A DNA stretch of 64,000 bases from contig NC_081411.1 of assembly GCF_030272615.1 (NCBI RefSeq), positions 209,404,244 to 209,468,243 on the forward strand. The letters run 5' to 3'. The position numbers and the translations under genes were made by a program. Source of the stretch: Cryptomeria japonica (lineage: Eukaryota > Streptophyta > Pinopsida > Cupressales > Cupressaceae). Positions 11,305 through 20,004 of the stretch are shown here, piece after piece (position 1 is the stretch's first letter; each line of letters starts with the position of its first letter). The notes beneath the pieces were generated by a model. The model saw only the letters and a list, made by a program, of their open reading frames with translations, made no database searches and was not told where the DNA came from.

Positions 11305-14300
11305 ATGAGTTTTACAACAATAAGCCCTACTTACACTATTCCCGTTAGACGAAGCCGTAGAATTAAGTCTTTCCGAGGTTTAATTACCGAGGAGATGGAA
11401 CGTAATTTGAATAGCCTTTTTAACGAGGACATGGGTAATTCCTCTAATCCTCTTAATGATGAAGAATCTCTCCATGAGGTTTCTGTAGAACAACTTTCAA
11501 AATTGGATAATCAATTTGACGATTTTCGACAATGGATGTCTCAAGAATACCCCGATAGTCAAGCTCTTCCTTTAATTGAGGGTCTAAAACATATGCTTCA
11601 AAGTGATAAGAATGGAATTGATATTTTGCATGGTATTGCACACATTGTGGATTTGAATGTGATGCCTATGAAGAGTTGTGCTGAAACTTTGGGTTATACA
11701 CAACCTCCCACTCAAGTCAATCATTCTATCCCTTTGACAACTTCTATTGCTAGTATACCTACTTTTACATCAAACATAATGACTACTTCAATACAAGACA
11801 TTCCTCCTATGATCACCAGTCATGGGGGAAATCCTTCCTCTTTAATTAACCCTCTTCCTTCATTCAATCCGACTTCTTCATTCATTCCTTCAATGAGTGT
11901 CCCTATTACATCTCCACAAATGAACATGACGCAAGGGGGCAATTCATTTAACCATTCCATTCCTCCTTGTAGTGTTCCTCCTTTCCAATCCTCTCCTATG
12001 ACTAATTATCATAGTGTCCCGCCACCTTACTCTCTACCTTCTTTCAATAACATAACACCTCCATCTCAATCTAACACATCTAATATGAATTCTTTGACTG
12101 AAGCGACCATTAACAATCTTGCACAAACTGTCTCTTCTTTACAGCAACAAATTGCCTCTATGAATCAATCTAAGTTTAGTGTGCCCACATTTGATGTTGC
12201 GAACCCACTTTCTCTTGACATTGTTCGAGCTATCCCTGCTAAACATGTTAAAATTCCGCATTTGGAGCTTTATAATGGTAAGGGTGATCCTCTAACACAT
12301 GTTAAGACTTTTCAAACAATATGCACTGATTTTGCTTATGACCAAAGGTTGCTTGCAAAACTATTTACTAGAACATTAAGAGACAAAGCCCTACAATGGT
12401 ATTGCTCGTTGCCTTCCTATTCTATTACTTCTTTCGAACAACTTGCAAATGCTTTCATTCAACAATTTCAAAACAATATAAGTCCTAAAGTTACTTTGAT
12501 TGATTTAATGCATTGTAAACAAGGTGTTAAAGAAAAAGTGACTGATTTCATTGGTAGATATAAGCATTTGTATGCTCAAATTTCTTTTCCAGTGCTTGAC
12601 AATGATATTCAAAGAATCTTTATTTCTAATTTACAAAAAGACATTCGAGATAAACTTCTATTTTCTGAGTTTACATCTTTCCAACAGTTGTGTGCAACTC
12701 TTCACAATTATCAACTGACTGCGAGTCAAATGGAACAATCACATCCTATGGCTCCGAGTGATAAGGGTGATAGTAGTCAACAACCATTTGGGAAGTTTAA
12801 ACCGAACAGAGATTCCATCAAATTCAATGAAAACATCATCAACAATGTGAATGCAGCATCAGGTGTGCCTCCTATTTTTAAGTTTTTCAAGAGAGAAAGA
12901 AAGTTTACTCCTTTGAATGAATCATTGCATAGTATTATGAATAAGTTATTGGAACAAAATGTGCTTACTCTTCCTCCTATAAGACAAATTGATCCTGCAA
13001 AGATTAGTTCACCTTATTTTGATAATAAATCTTTTTGTCAATTTCATCGTCAACCTGGGCATGATACTGAAAAATGTTTTTCTTTAAAGGGTAAAATTCA
13101 AGATTTGATTGATAATAATACTATCTCTGTTTCTGGAGTGAATGATAAAGGCAATACATCTGTAGCTCCTCCTAACCAAAATCTTCAGATTTTCACTGAT
13201 CCATTACCTTCTCATACCTCTAATGTGATTGAGACTAATGATTCCTTTTTCTCATCTGATGGTCTTGTGTCTATGACTCCGAATGTGATTAACTTTGTAG
13301 AGCAGCAAGAAAACCCTAAAGAACCTTCCATCACATTTGATTCTAGTGAAACTATCAGGGCACCTGATGGTCCTTTATACATAATTGCAAAATTCAAGAA
13401 TACACCTTGTCATGGAGTGCTTATCGATCCTTCTTGTATGGTTAATATCATTACTGAAGAATTTCTTTTTACTTTGCAATTGAATCAAGTGATCTATGAC
13501 AAAACAGATGTGATTGTGAAATTATTTGATGCATTTTCTTCTCCTGCAATTGGTTCTATTACATTACCTATTGAGGTCCATAACAAATCCCTTGATGTGA
13601 ACTTTGCTATTATTCCTTCATCCGAACAATTTCGTGTGAAGCTAGGCTATCCTTGGCTATCTTCCATGAAAGCTATCGATTCTCCTATTCATAAGTGTTT
13701 GAAATTTCCACATAATGGTGAAGTTGTTATTGTCAATCATAGTCTCTTTAAACCAGCTGAAAGAACTTCTAGCGTTCCTATTGATTATTTTTGGCCTAAA
13801 CAATTCCAATCTCTTCCTTCGCGAAGTGATCATCTTTTCAAATCTTATCAAAAGTGGAAAAAAGATATGATCCTATCTCTAAGTGAACCTAGAACACCCA
13901 AACTTGATATTCCTATCATTCTTGAGAAGGAAGTTCTTCCTTTGAAAGATAAAACTAATTTCTTTCCTCAAGAAGATTCCCAACCCATCCCCATGGATGT
14001 GACTATGTCTATGCCTAATAAACTTTCTAAAAGTAGACCTATACCTCCTCGTCATGATGGACTTGGTCTCCTTCCTAAACCAAACATTCCTCCTTTATAC
14101 GGAGCAGTCCCTCCTCCTTCCTTTTATAGAGAGAAGAGACCTTCCTCTTCTCCTATTATCCAGCCTAAGAGACCACAACCTAAACACCCAAGTGATAAGG
14201 ATGAGAAAATTCCTCCTCCTCAATCTTCTCCACTTCCTACTAAGACTAGACGAAATTGTTCTGCGCGTGAACGCCGACGAAAGCGTCGTCTTAGAGCTCA

Positions 14301-14727
14301 AGCAGCTACTTCTCAAACTTTACAATCTCCAAAAACACCTTCAACAAGCATTATTCCATCTTCTCCAAAATCTCCAAAACATAAGATGCATGATGGTCTT
14401 GATCCTGTGCGAGTTAAAGACCCTAATTTTATAAATCTTGATGATGATATAGATGAAAATGTTATTCATGATGAAAATGTTACTTCTCTTGCTTCTGATA
14501 GTGAATATGAACTTGTTGATGTTGATAACCATTTATCTAACGAATTTTCTAAAGCACTTATCCTAGCTCCTAGACAAGAACAACGTGGCTTGGAACATGA
14601 ACATAGCCCTTGTTTGGATCTTGTGATAGCTCCATCTACTGTGTTGGATGTTCCTCCTCTAGCATGTTCCCTACCTTCCCGAAACATTGATCAGCAAGAT
14701 CGGGGGGTAGATGACATGCTAGACTAG
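11305..14727 (+). CDS. Gag/protease-like polyprotein of gag-only LTR element (1140 aa, intact)
   Basis: An uninterrupted 1140-codon frame starting ATGAGTTTTACA; it is by far the longest in the window. Residues 1-300 are Ser/Pro/Thr/Asn-rich. About 318-460 match a Ty3-type retrotransposon gag core (LELYNGKGDPLTHVKTF, LQWYCSLP, DLMHCKQG). A zinc-knuckle variant near 577-592 reads CQFHRQPGHDTEKC (C-x2-H-x4-H-x4-C). An aspartic-protease-like domain spans about 680-830, with LIDPSCMVNIIT at 702 where families have D-T/S-G, and LGYPWL at 779. The tail from about 890 is Pro-rich with a basic cluster near 985-1000 (RERRRKRRLR), then acidic. No RT or integrase follows. It should form particles; proteolysis is doubtful because of the DPS site. 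Confidence 0.87.
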   Translation: MSFTTISPTYTIPVRRSRRIKSFRGLITEEMERNLNSLFNEDMGNSSNPLNDEESLHEVSVEQLSKLDNQFDDFRQWMSQEYPDSQALPLIEGLKHMLQSDKNGIDILHGIAHIVDLNVMPMKSCAETLGYTQPPTQVNHSIPLTTSIASIPTFTSNIMTTSIQDIPPMITSHGGNPSSLINPLPSFNPTSSFIPSMSVPITSPQMNMTQGGNSFNHSIPPCSVPPFQSSPMTNYHSVPPPYSLPSFNNITPPSQSNTSNMNSLTEATINNLAQTVSSLQQQIASMNQSKFSVPTFDVANPLSLDIVRAIPAKHVKIPHLELYNGKGDPLTHVKTFQTICTDFAYDQRLLAKLFTRTLRDKALQWYCSLPSYSITSFEQLANAFIQQFQNNISPKVTLIDLMHCKQGVKEKVTDFIGRYKHLYAQISFPVLDNDIQRIFISNLQKDIRDKLLFSEFTSFQQLCATLHNYQLTASQMEQSHPMAPSDKGDSSQQPFGKFKPNRDSIKFNENIINNVNAASGVPPIFKFFKRERKFTPLNESLHSIMNKLLEQNVLTLPPIRQIDPAKISSPYFDNKSFCQFHRQPGHDTEKCFSLKGKIQDLIDNNTISVSGVNDKGNTSVAPPNQNLQIFTDPLPSHTSNVIETNDSFFSSDGLVSMTPNVINFVEQQENPKEPSITFDSSETIRAPDGPLYIIAKFKNTPCHGVLIDPSCMVNIITEEFLFTLQLNQVIYDKTDVIVKLFDAFSSPAIGSITLPIEVHNKSLDVNFAIIPSSEQFRVKLGYPWLSSMKAIDSPIHKCLKFPHNGEVVIVNHSLFKPAERTSSVPIDYFWPKQFQSLPSRSDHLFKSYQKWKKDMILSLSEPRTPKLDIPIILEKEVLPLKDKTNFFPQEDSQPIPMDVTMSMPNKLSKSRPIPPRHDGLGLLPKPNIPPLYGAVPPPSFYREKRPSSSPIIQPKRPQPKHPSDKDEKIPPPQSSPLPTKTRRNCSARERRRKRRLRAQAATSQTLQSPKTPSTSIIPSSPKSPKHKMHDGLDPVRVKDPNFINLDDDIDENVIHDENVTSLASDSEYELVDVDNHLSNEFSKALILAPRQEQRGLEHEHSPCLDLVIAPSTVLDVPPLACSLPSRNIDQQDRGVDDMLD

Positions 14728-15457
14728 TTTCATTAGCATAGCAGATTCTCTCCTCCTCTCTTTTGTTACTTCTTCTATGTGTTATTCTCATTCTTCTATT
14801 TGTTGTCCTTAGTGTTGTCTACTTGAGGACGATGCAAAGCATTGCGACCTCTTTTGGTCTCTCTCATGTTGACTCAAAAGACACATGTGTTCCCTTCTTC
14901 TAGGTGACCTTCTTTGATTGGGGAATGAAGAACAATTATGCATACATACATATGATATACATGACTTATCATATAGCATATTGACCCCGAGGAAAGCAAA
15001 TTCACCTCGTGCTTTGTGTTTTGTGTCTATTATCCTTGGGTTTATCTCACACTTGGGGGCTAAATATTTGTGATAACATGCTCCCTTCCCTTCTCATTTC
15101 TTATGTGTATCACTACCTTAAAGCAATCACCCCCGTTGACACGTGTGCGATCGCTTTAACGTAGGGGGGCATACACCCCATCTATCCCTTCAGGATACTT
15201 GAAAATTTCTTGGCAAACTTAGCTTTGCCTTGAAAATTTTGGGTATTTCTCTTGCATGACTCATAGTGAGGGAACCTTACTACTGATAGTCACGGTTCTC
15301 CCTTGTGATCTTCCCTTTTACTTTGTCAATCGAAGTCGTATGATCCTTAGTCCACTGGGGGCTTGGTGTGTCTTGCCTCCTTGACGTGGTGAAAGTTTTT
15401 CAATGTTGTTTCCTTGTACTTTACCAGAAGTATGAGCGTACGCTTATACTCCCGCTA
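14728..15457 (+). other. 3' noncoding region of gag-only element
   Basis: No coding signal. Purine-rich TTGGGGGCTAAA occurs at 15053 and CTGGGGGCTTGG at 15355, like weak copies of the primer tract at 15458-15471. A stem of TTAAAGC (15119) with GCTTTAA (15153) encloses ACACGTGT and GCGATCGC. GAGCGTACGCTT lies just upstream of the primer tract. Pol would normally lie before this point and is absent. Confidence 0.7.
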
Positions 15458-15471
15458 AAGTGGGGGCTAAA
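15458..15471 (+). promoter_or_regulatory. Polypurine tract of gag-only element
   Basis: AAGTGGGGGCTAAA ends one base before the TG of the 3' LTR at 15472, the position expected for the plus-strand primer. Confidence 0.82.
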
Positions 15472-16678
15472 TGTAGCGTCCTAAAATTGCGACACTTGCG
15501 ATTTCGACCGCATTTGGGTCTTCACGATGGTGATGCAACACTGAACCTGAATGGAGACCCCGAAACTTGTCCACGACATCAAAAACTGCATTTTCCAGCA
15601 CCCTGGCCTGATCCTCCTTGCACCCTATTGTCCTGGGAGGTGGGACCAGAGCGCCCAGCGCCCTGGTCCCTGGCCCTATTTTGGGCCCGATCTCTTTTGG
15701 GACCTCGGGTCTTTAAGTTTGCAAATTGGAAAATAACCTTTCCTGGTCGGCCTAAGGTCGGAAAAATCAGTCTATCAACCCTAAATGGCAAGTATATAAA
15801 CTACATTTCCTCTCTCATTTGGTAAGATGATGGAAAAAAGGTGGAAGCGATATTCAAACATTCAAGCATTCAAGCATTCAAGCATTCCTTCAAGCAATTG
15901 ATCATTCTAAGTCTCCATTCAAGGCTAAGTGTTGCATTCAAGACAAGGATTCAACCATTGAAGAGGAGATCACATATCACATATCACATACAACATACAA
16001 CATACAACAACATCTACACCTTCGCATGTAAGAATACAAACATTCTTACAACAAGGTACTAGTACTTGTTTTACATTACAATCATTTACATTTACAGCAT
16101 TCTCATTTCTTGGTTAATTCCAAAACTGGGGTTTGACCTAAGGGCAAACCCCTAATCCCTAACCCCCCAATCGTCCTCTCTTTTCTATGTGTAGGTTGTA
16201 GGTACGCGGCTGTAATTGAAGATCTGGAATCCTTGTGCAGAGACGAACAGACCCCCCTTTGTTTTGCGGATTTTTCGGAGGACCGTGTGCACGCCGGGCG
16301 CCATCGTCCCATCAACTTTCACTCAAATTTGCAGGACAACACCGTCTCGACATTTTACTGCTAATTCTAGGTCCGCAGCTTCATCCTATATTCCTATCTC
16401 AGTTTATAAGCGAATCTTTCTCACTTTTCATGCATTCCTAGCTTAATCATTCTATCCACATTCTTTACAAAAGAGGGTAGCCTTGCTGTCTTAACCCTTG
16501 AAACTCATTTAGAATCCAATCTCGCATTGTGTGGGATTGGATCTTGTGGGTTTCAGCCCCTCTTTTGAATGTAAAGTCTCTCCTAAGTGAAAAATCAACA
16601 ATCCTAAGTGACCCCCCCTTTCCCCTTTGGAGTGGTGGAGGGAACACTTAGGGTTCTCTCACGATTTTCCGCTTTACA
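15472..16678 (+). repeat. 3' LTR of gag-only element
   Basis: Same start (TGTAGCGTCC) and end (CGCTTTACA) as 8928-10125. It is 9 bases longer, with an extra GACGAACAG-type segment near 16242. Most differences between the two copies are C/T or G/A. It is followed at once by the second CTCCT. Confidence 0.93.
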
Positions 16679-16683
16679 CTCCT
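16679..16683 (+). repeat. Target-site duplication, right copy (CTCCT)
   Basis: An exact match to 8923-8927. Removing the element plus one copy restores the gag frame of the outer element across the site (VSP then KEYLKVF). Confidence 0.93.
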
Positions 16684-17095
16684 AAAGAATATTTAAAGGT
16701 TTTCTTTGCTACATCTTCTATCTTGGTAGTGCAACATGAATATGTTGAAATGAGGTTGTTTGTGGAATCTTTGACTGGTCTTGTTGCTGAGTATATTAAT
16801 GATTGGAATGCATTAAGAACCAGGTTTGAAATCAGATTCAAAATAACTAAGGATGATTCAGTATTGGTTGCTCAGTTAGGTTCTATGAAGAAATAAGTAC
16901 ATGAAACTATGAGAGATTTTGTAGAAACATTTAACAAATTGTATAATAGGAGTTCTACTAATATGAGACTCGGTGAACATTTAATCAAGGCTATGGTTAT
17001 TAACACCTTACCGCCTGATATAAGTTTTCTTATAAAAAGAGAGGGTCCTGGTAATATAGAAGTTGCTCAAACATTATCTATAGAAATATAAGATG
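16684..17095 (+). pseudogene. Outer Gypsy gag, 3' part
   Basis: It continues the gag interrupted at 8927: KEYLKVFFATSSILVVQHEY, MRLFVESLTG, MRDFVETFNKLY, LPPDISFLIKREG. A TAA at 16893 and another at 17090 break it. A CCHC knuckle and protease would be expected downstream but are missing; within about 130 bases the sequence reads RT. Confidence 0.82.
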
Positions 17096-17199
17096 ATCTT
17101 ATTACAGTCGGGAAATGGAAAAAAGAATTATAGACTGGAAAACCATTTCCTATAAATTCCATTGATCTAGTGATTTAGAGATTAGCCAATGATATTATT

Positions 17200-18720
17200 A
17201 CCTTGGATAGATAGATAACTTTATTGCTATGATATCAAGATGTCTTTGCTTGGAGCTATGCTGATTTGAAGAAATTCAGAAATGGTATCTTTTAGCATAA
17301 AATTCCTTTAAAACATGGTGTTATGCCTTTCAGGCAAAAACAACGCAATTATAATCCAAAGATTGCTGGTGAAATCTTTGCTGAAATTGAGAAGATGTGA
17401 AATGCAAAGATCATATACCCCATTCATCATTCTACATGGGTGGCTAATATTGTTCCTATTAGGAAGAAGAATGGAGAAATAATGATATGTGTGGATTTCG
17501 GAAATATGAAGAAGGCTTCCTTAAAGGATAATTATCCCTTGCCTTTCATGGACCATATCATGCAAATAGTTGGAGGCACATAGATGATGTCTATGCTTAA
17601 TGGTTTCTCAAGTTATAATAAGATTGATGTAGCTCCAAAAAATAGAAATAAAACTACTTTCACTACTCCTATTGGAGTATTTGCATATCACTGAATGGCA
17701 TTCAGTCTTATCAATGGTGGTGCCACCTTTCAAAGATCCATGGAACTATCTTTTGGGGACTTTAAAAAAAAGATCATTGTGATTTATTTGGATGATTTGA
17801 CAATTTTCTCTAAGAAGAGAGTCAATCATCTGCATGATTTGGAAGTTGTTTTGCAGTGATGCAGAGAATAAGGTATCTCTTTGAATCCAAAGAAATCTAT
17901 CTTTGTCGTAACCAAGGGGAAACCCTTGGGTCATTTTGTCTCAAAGGAAGGAATTAAGATTGAACCCGAAAGAGTAAAGGTGGTCATGCAATTGAGAATG
18001 CCAGTGAGAAAGGATGGTGTTAGGTCTTTCTTTGGCCAAGTGAGTTTCTTGAGAATATTTGTTCGTGATTTTGCCGAGTTGACCCAGCCCATTGTCGAAA
18101 TGATGAAGAAACACCCTTCTTTCAATTGGAGTCCTGAGGGAAAACAATATTTTGAAGACATCAAAATATCGATTGCAAATGCACCTACCCTAGTATACCC
18201 TGATTTTTCTAAAGGTTTTATTATATACTCATATGCCTCAGAACATACCTTGTCTGCTATATTATTGCAAAAGAATGAACAAGGTATTGAAGCCCCTATA
18301 TCTTTTATGATCATCCCTCTGAAGAAGTATGAGATAAATTATTCCCCTCTTTAGAAACATGAGTATGCTATGGTGAAAGCCCTCAAGAGCTTTAGCAATT
18401 ATATTTTGCATTTTCATGCTATCGTCTTTGTGTCAGAGGCAACTATGAAAAGTATTCTTACTCAGTAGGAGGTTGGTTGCAATAAAAGGGGCTCTTGGAT
18501 AACTAAAGTGTAGGAGTATGATGTGGATATCAAACCTACCAATTTCGTAAGAGGAAAACGCTTGGTGAAATTAATTGCAGAAAGCAAACCTTCTGATGAA
18601 GAAAATCTTCCATTGGTGTTGTTTACCAGCACAATGGACGAATGGTTCTCTGATGTGTCATATTTATTAATGTATGGAGATTGTTCTTCTCATTTTCATT
18701 CAAAGGAAAAAAAGTAATTT
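17200..18720 (+). pseudogene. Outer Gypsy reverse transcriptase and RNase H (broken)
   Basis: RT motifs in order: YQDVFAWSYADL (17231), HKIPLKHGVMPFRQKQR (about 17297), STWVANIVPIRKKNGEI (17432), CVDFGNMKKASLKDNYPLPF (17491), and an intact YLDD at 17785-17796. The connection and RNase H segments have GKPLGHFVSKEGI, FFGQVSFLRIF and PTLVYPDFSKGF...YASEHTLSAILLQKN (18187-18270), then YDVDIKPTNFVRGK. Stops at 17283, 17398, 17581, 17692, 17858, 17870, 18353 and others. The motif set resembles Tat-type plant Gypsy elements. Confidence 0.88.
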
Positions 18721-19860
18721 TAAACTGATAGCTAGGAGATACATTCTTTGGGAAGGAAACCTGTATAAAAGAGGAATTGATGGTACTTTCTCGAGGTGTA
18801 GATAAGAAGCAACATAAGAAGTTGTTGGAATTATTCCACAATGAGGCCAGTTGTGGTCATTTCTCTACTTTTGTGAAAGCTTTCAAGGTTCTTTTCCATA
18901 ATTTCTATTGGCCAAGTGTGTTCAAAGATGCATATGAATGGGTATCTAAGTGTGAAAAGTGTGTCATGTTTACTAGTAGACCTCATCTGGCCGCATTACC
19001 CTTGAGACCCTTTGTGAGCGATGAACCTTTCCAACAATGGGGCATCAACTTTATAGGCCCAATCAATCCACATTCGTTTGTTGGACACACCCATATTTTG
19101 ACAGTCATTGATTACTTCACCAAATGGGTAGAAGTCATCCCTATGAAACATACCACTTCTGAGGTAGTGTGCAGTTTCCTAAAAGAAAATATCTTGCTAA
19201 GATTTGGAGTTCCTAAGAAACTAGTTCTTGATAATGCTAGTTATTTTTCATTAACTAAGATTACCCTATTTTTTAATGAAAATGGCTTTAGTTTGACACA
19301 TTCCTTAGATTATTATCCTCAAGGTAGTGGACAGGCATCATCAAGCAATGGATAGATGAGAATCAGACAGAATGGCATAATAAGTTATATTATGCTTTGT
19401 GGGAAGATAGGGTAACATACAAAAGGGCTATAGGAATGTCTCTTTTTTAGCTTGTTTATGGGGTGGAGAGTGTTTTACCTTTTCCTCTAGAACTTTATGC
19501 GCTCAATTTGCAGAAGCCTATTGAAGATGAACAATTTTAATCTGCAATAAAGAAGAGGATTATGTACTTGAATAAATTAGAAGAGAAAAGGGATGTGGTG
19601 ATTCATAGAATTGCTCACCACTAGTAGATAATTAAAAAAAAATTGACAAGAGAGTTAGGCAGAAATTTTTTTCTATTGGAGACATGGTCCTCCTTTGGGA
19701 CAAGACAAGGGAACCAAAAGGATTACATAAGAAGTTTAATTCATTATGGATGGGACCTTTTTAGATTAGGTAGATCCTTGGCAAAAATAATTTCTATTGG
19801 CTTACCCAAATGGTACTCCATTGCCTCTTTCCTATAATCGGGAAGATTTGAAGATCTTCA
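18721..19860 (+). pseudogene. Outer Gypsy integrase (broken)
   Basis: An H2C2 zinc domain is read at 18835-18962 (HNEASCGHF ... CEKC). The catalytic core follows: WGINFIGP has Asn in place of the first Asp (codon 19047-19049), LVLDNASYF keeps the second, and PQGSGQASSSNG has Ser in place of the Glu. The longest frame (18777-19355) ends at a TAG, and fragments such as AYRTTYKRAIGMS-like sequence continue in shifted frames to about 19860. It cannot be catalytic. Confidence 0.86.
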
Positions 19861-20004
19861 GTTAAAGTAGTACATAGTTTTGTTTCCCTAGTTAGTCTGT
19901 ATTGTTTTCTTTCTTGCATCTATGTTGCCCAATGAATAAGGCTTATGCCAATTTTTATAGATCCTCGTCATCCTAAAAGTCCTTGTCCCCATTCAGAGCC
20001 AATG

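Larger units (their letters stand above)
8928..16678 (+). mobile_element. Gag-only (non-autonomous) LTR retrotransposon, structurally intact
   Basis: A complete 7751-base element: LTRs 8928-10125 and 15472-16678, PBS, 1.2-kb leader, one long open frame (11305-14727), 3' noncoding region, polypurine tract, and a perfect target duplication. No RT, RNase H or integrase motif occurs between the LTRs, so mobilisation would need another element. The uninterrupted frame and similar LTRs (by eye about one difference per 25-40 bases, mostly transitions) make it the youngest element in the left block. It interrupts the gag of the outer Gypsy element. Confidence 0.92.

Noticed and set aside
14095-14316. 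Arg/Ser-rich minus-strand frame and the other frames overlapping 13212-14687
   Set aside because: Shadows of the intact gag frame on the plus strand.
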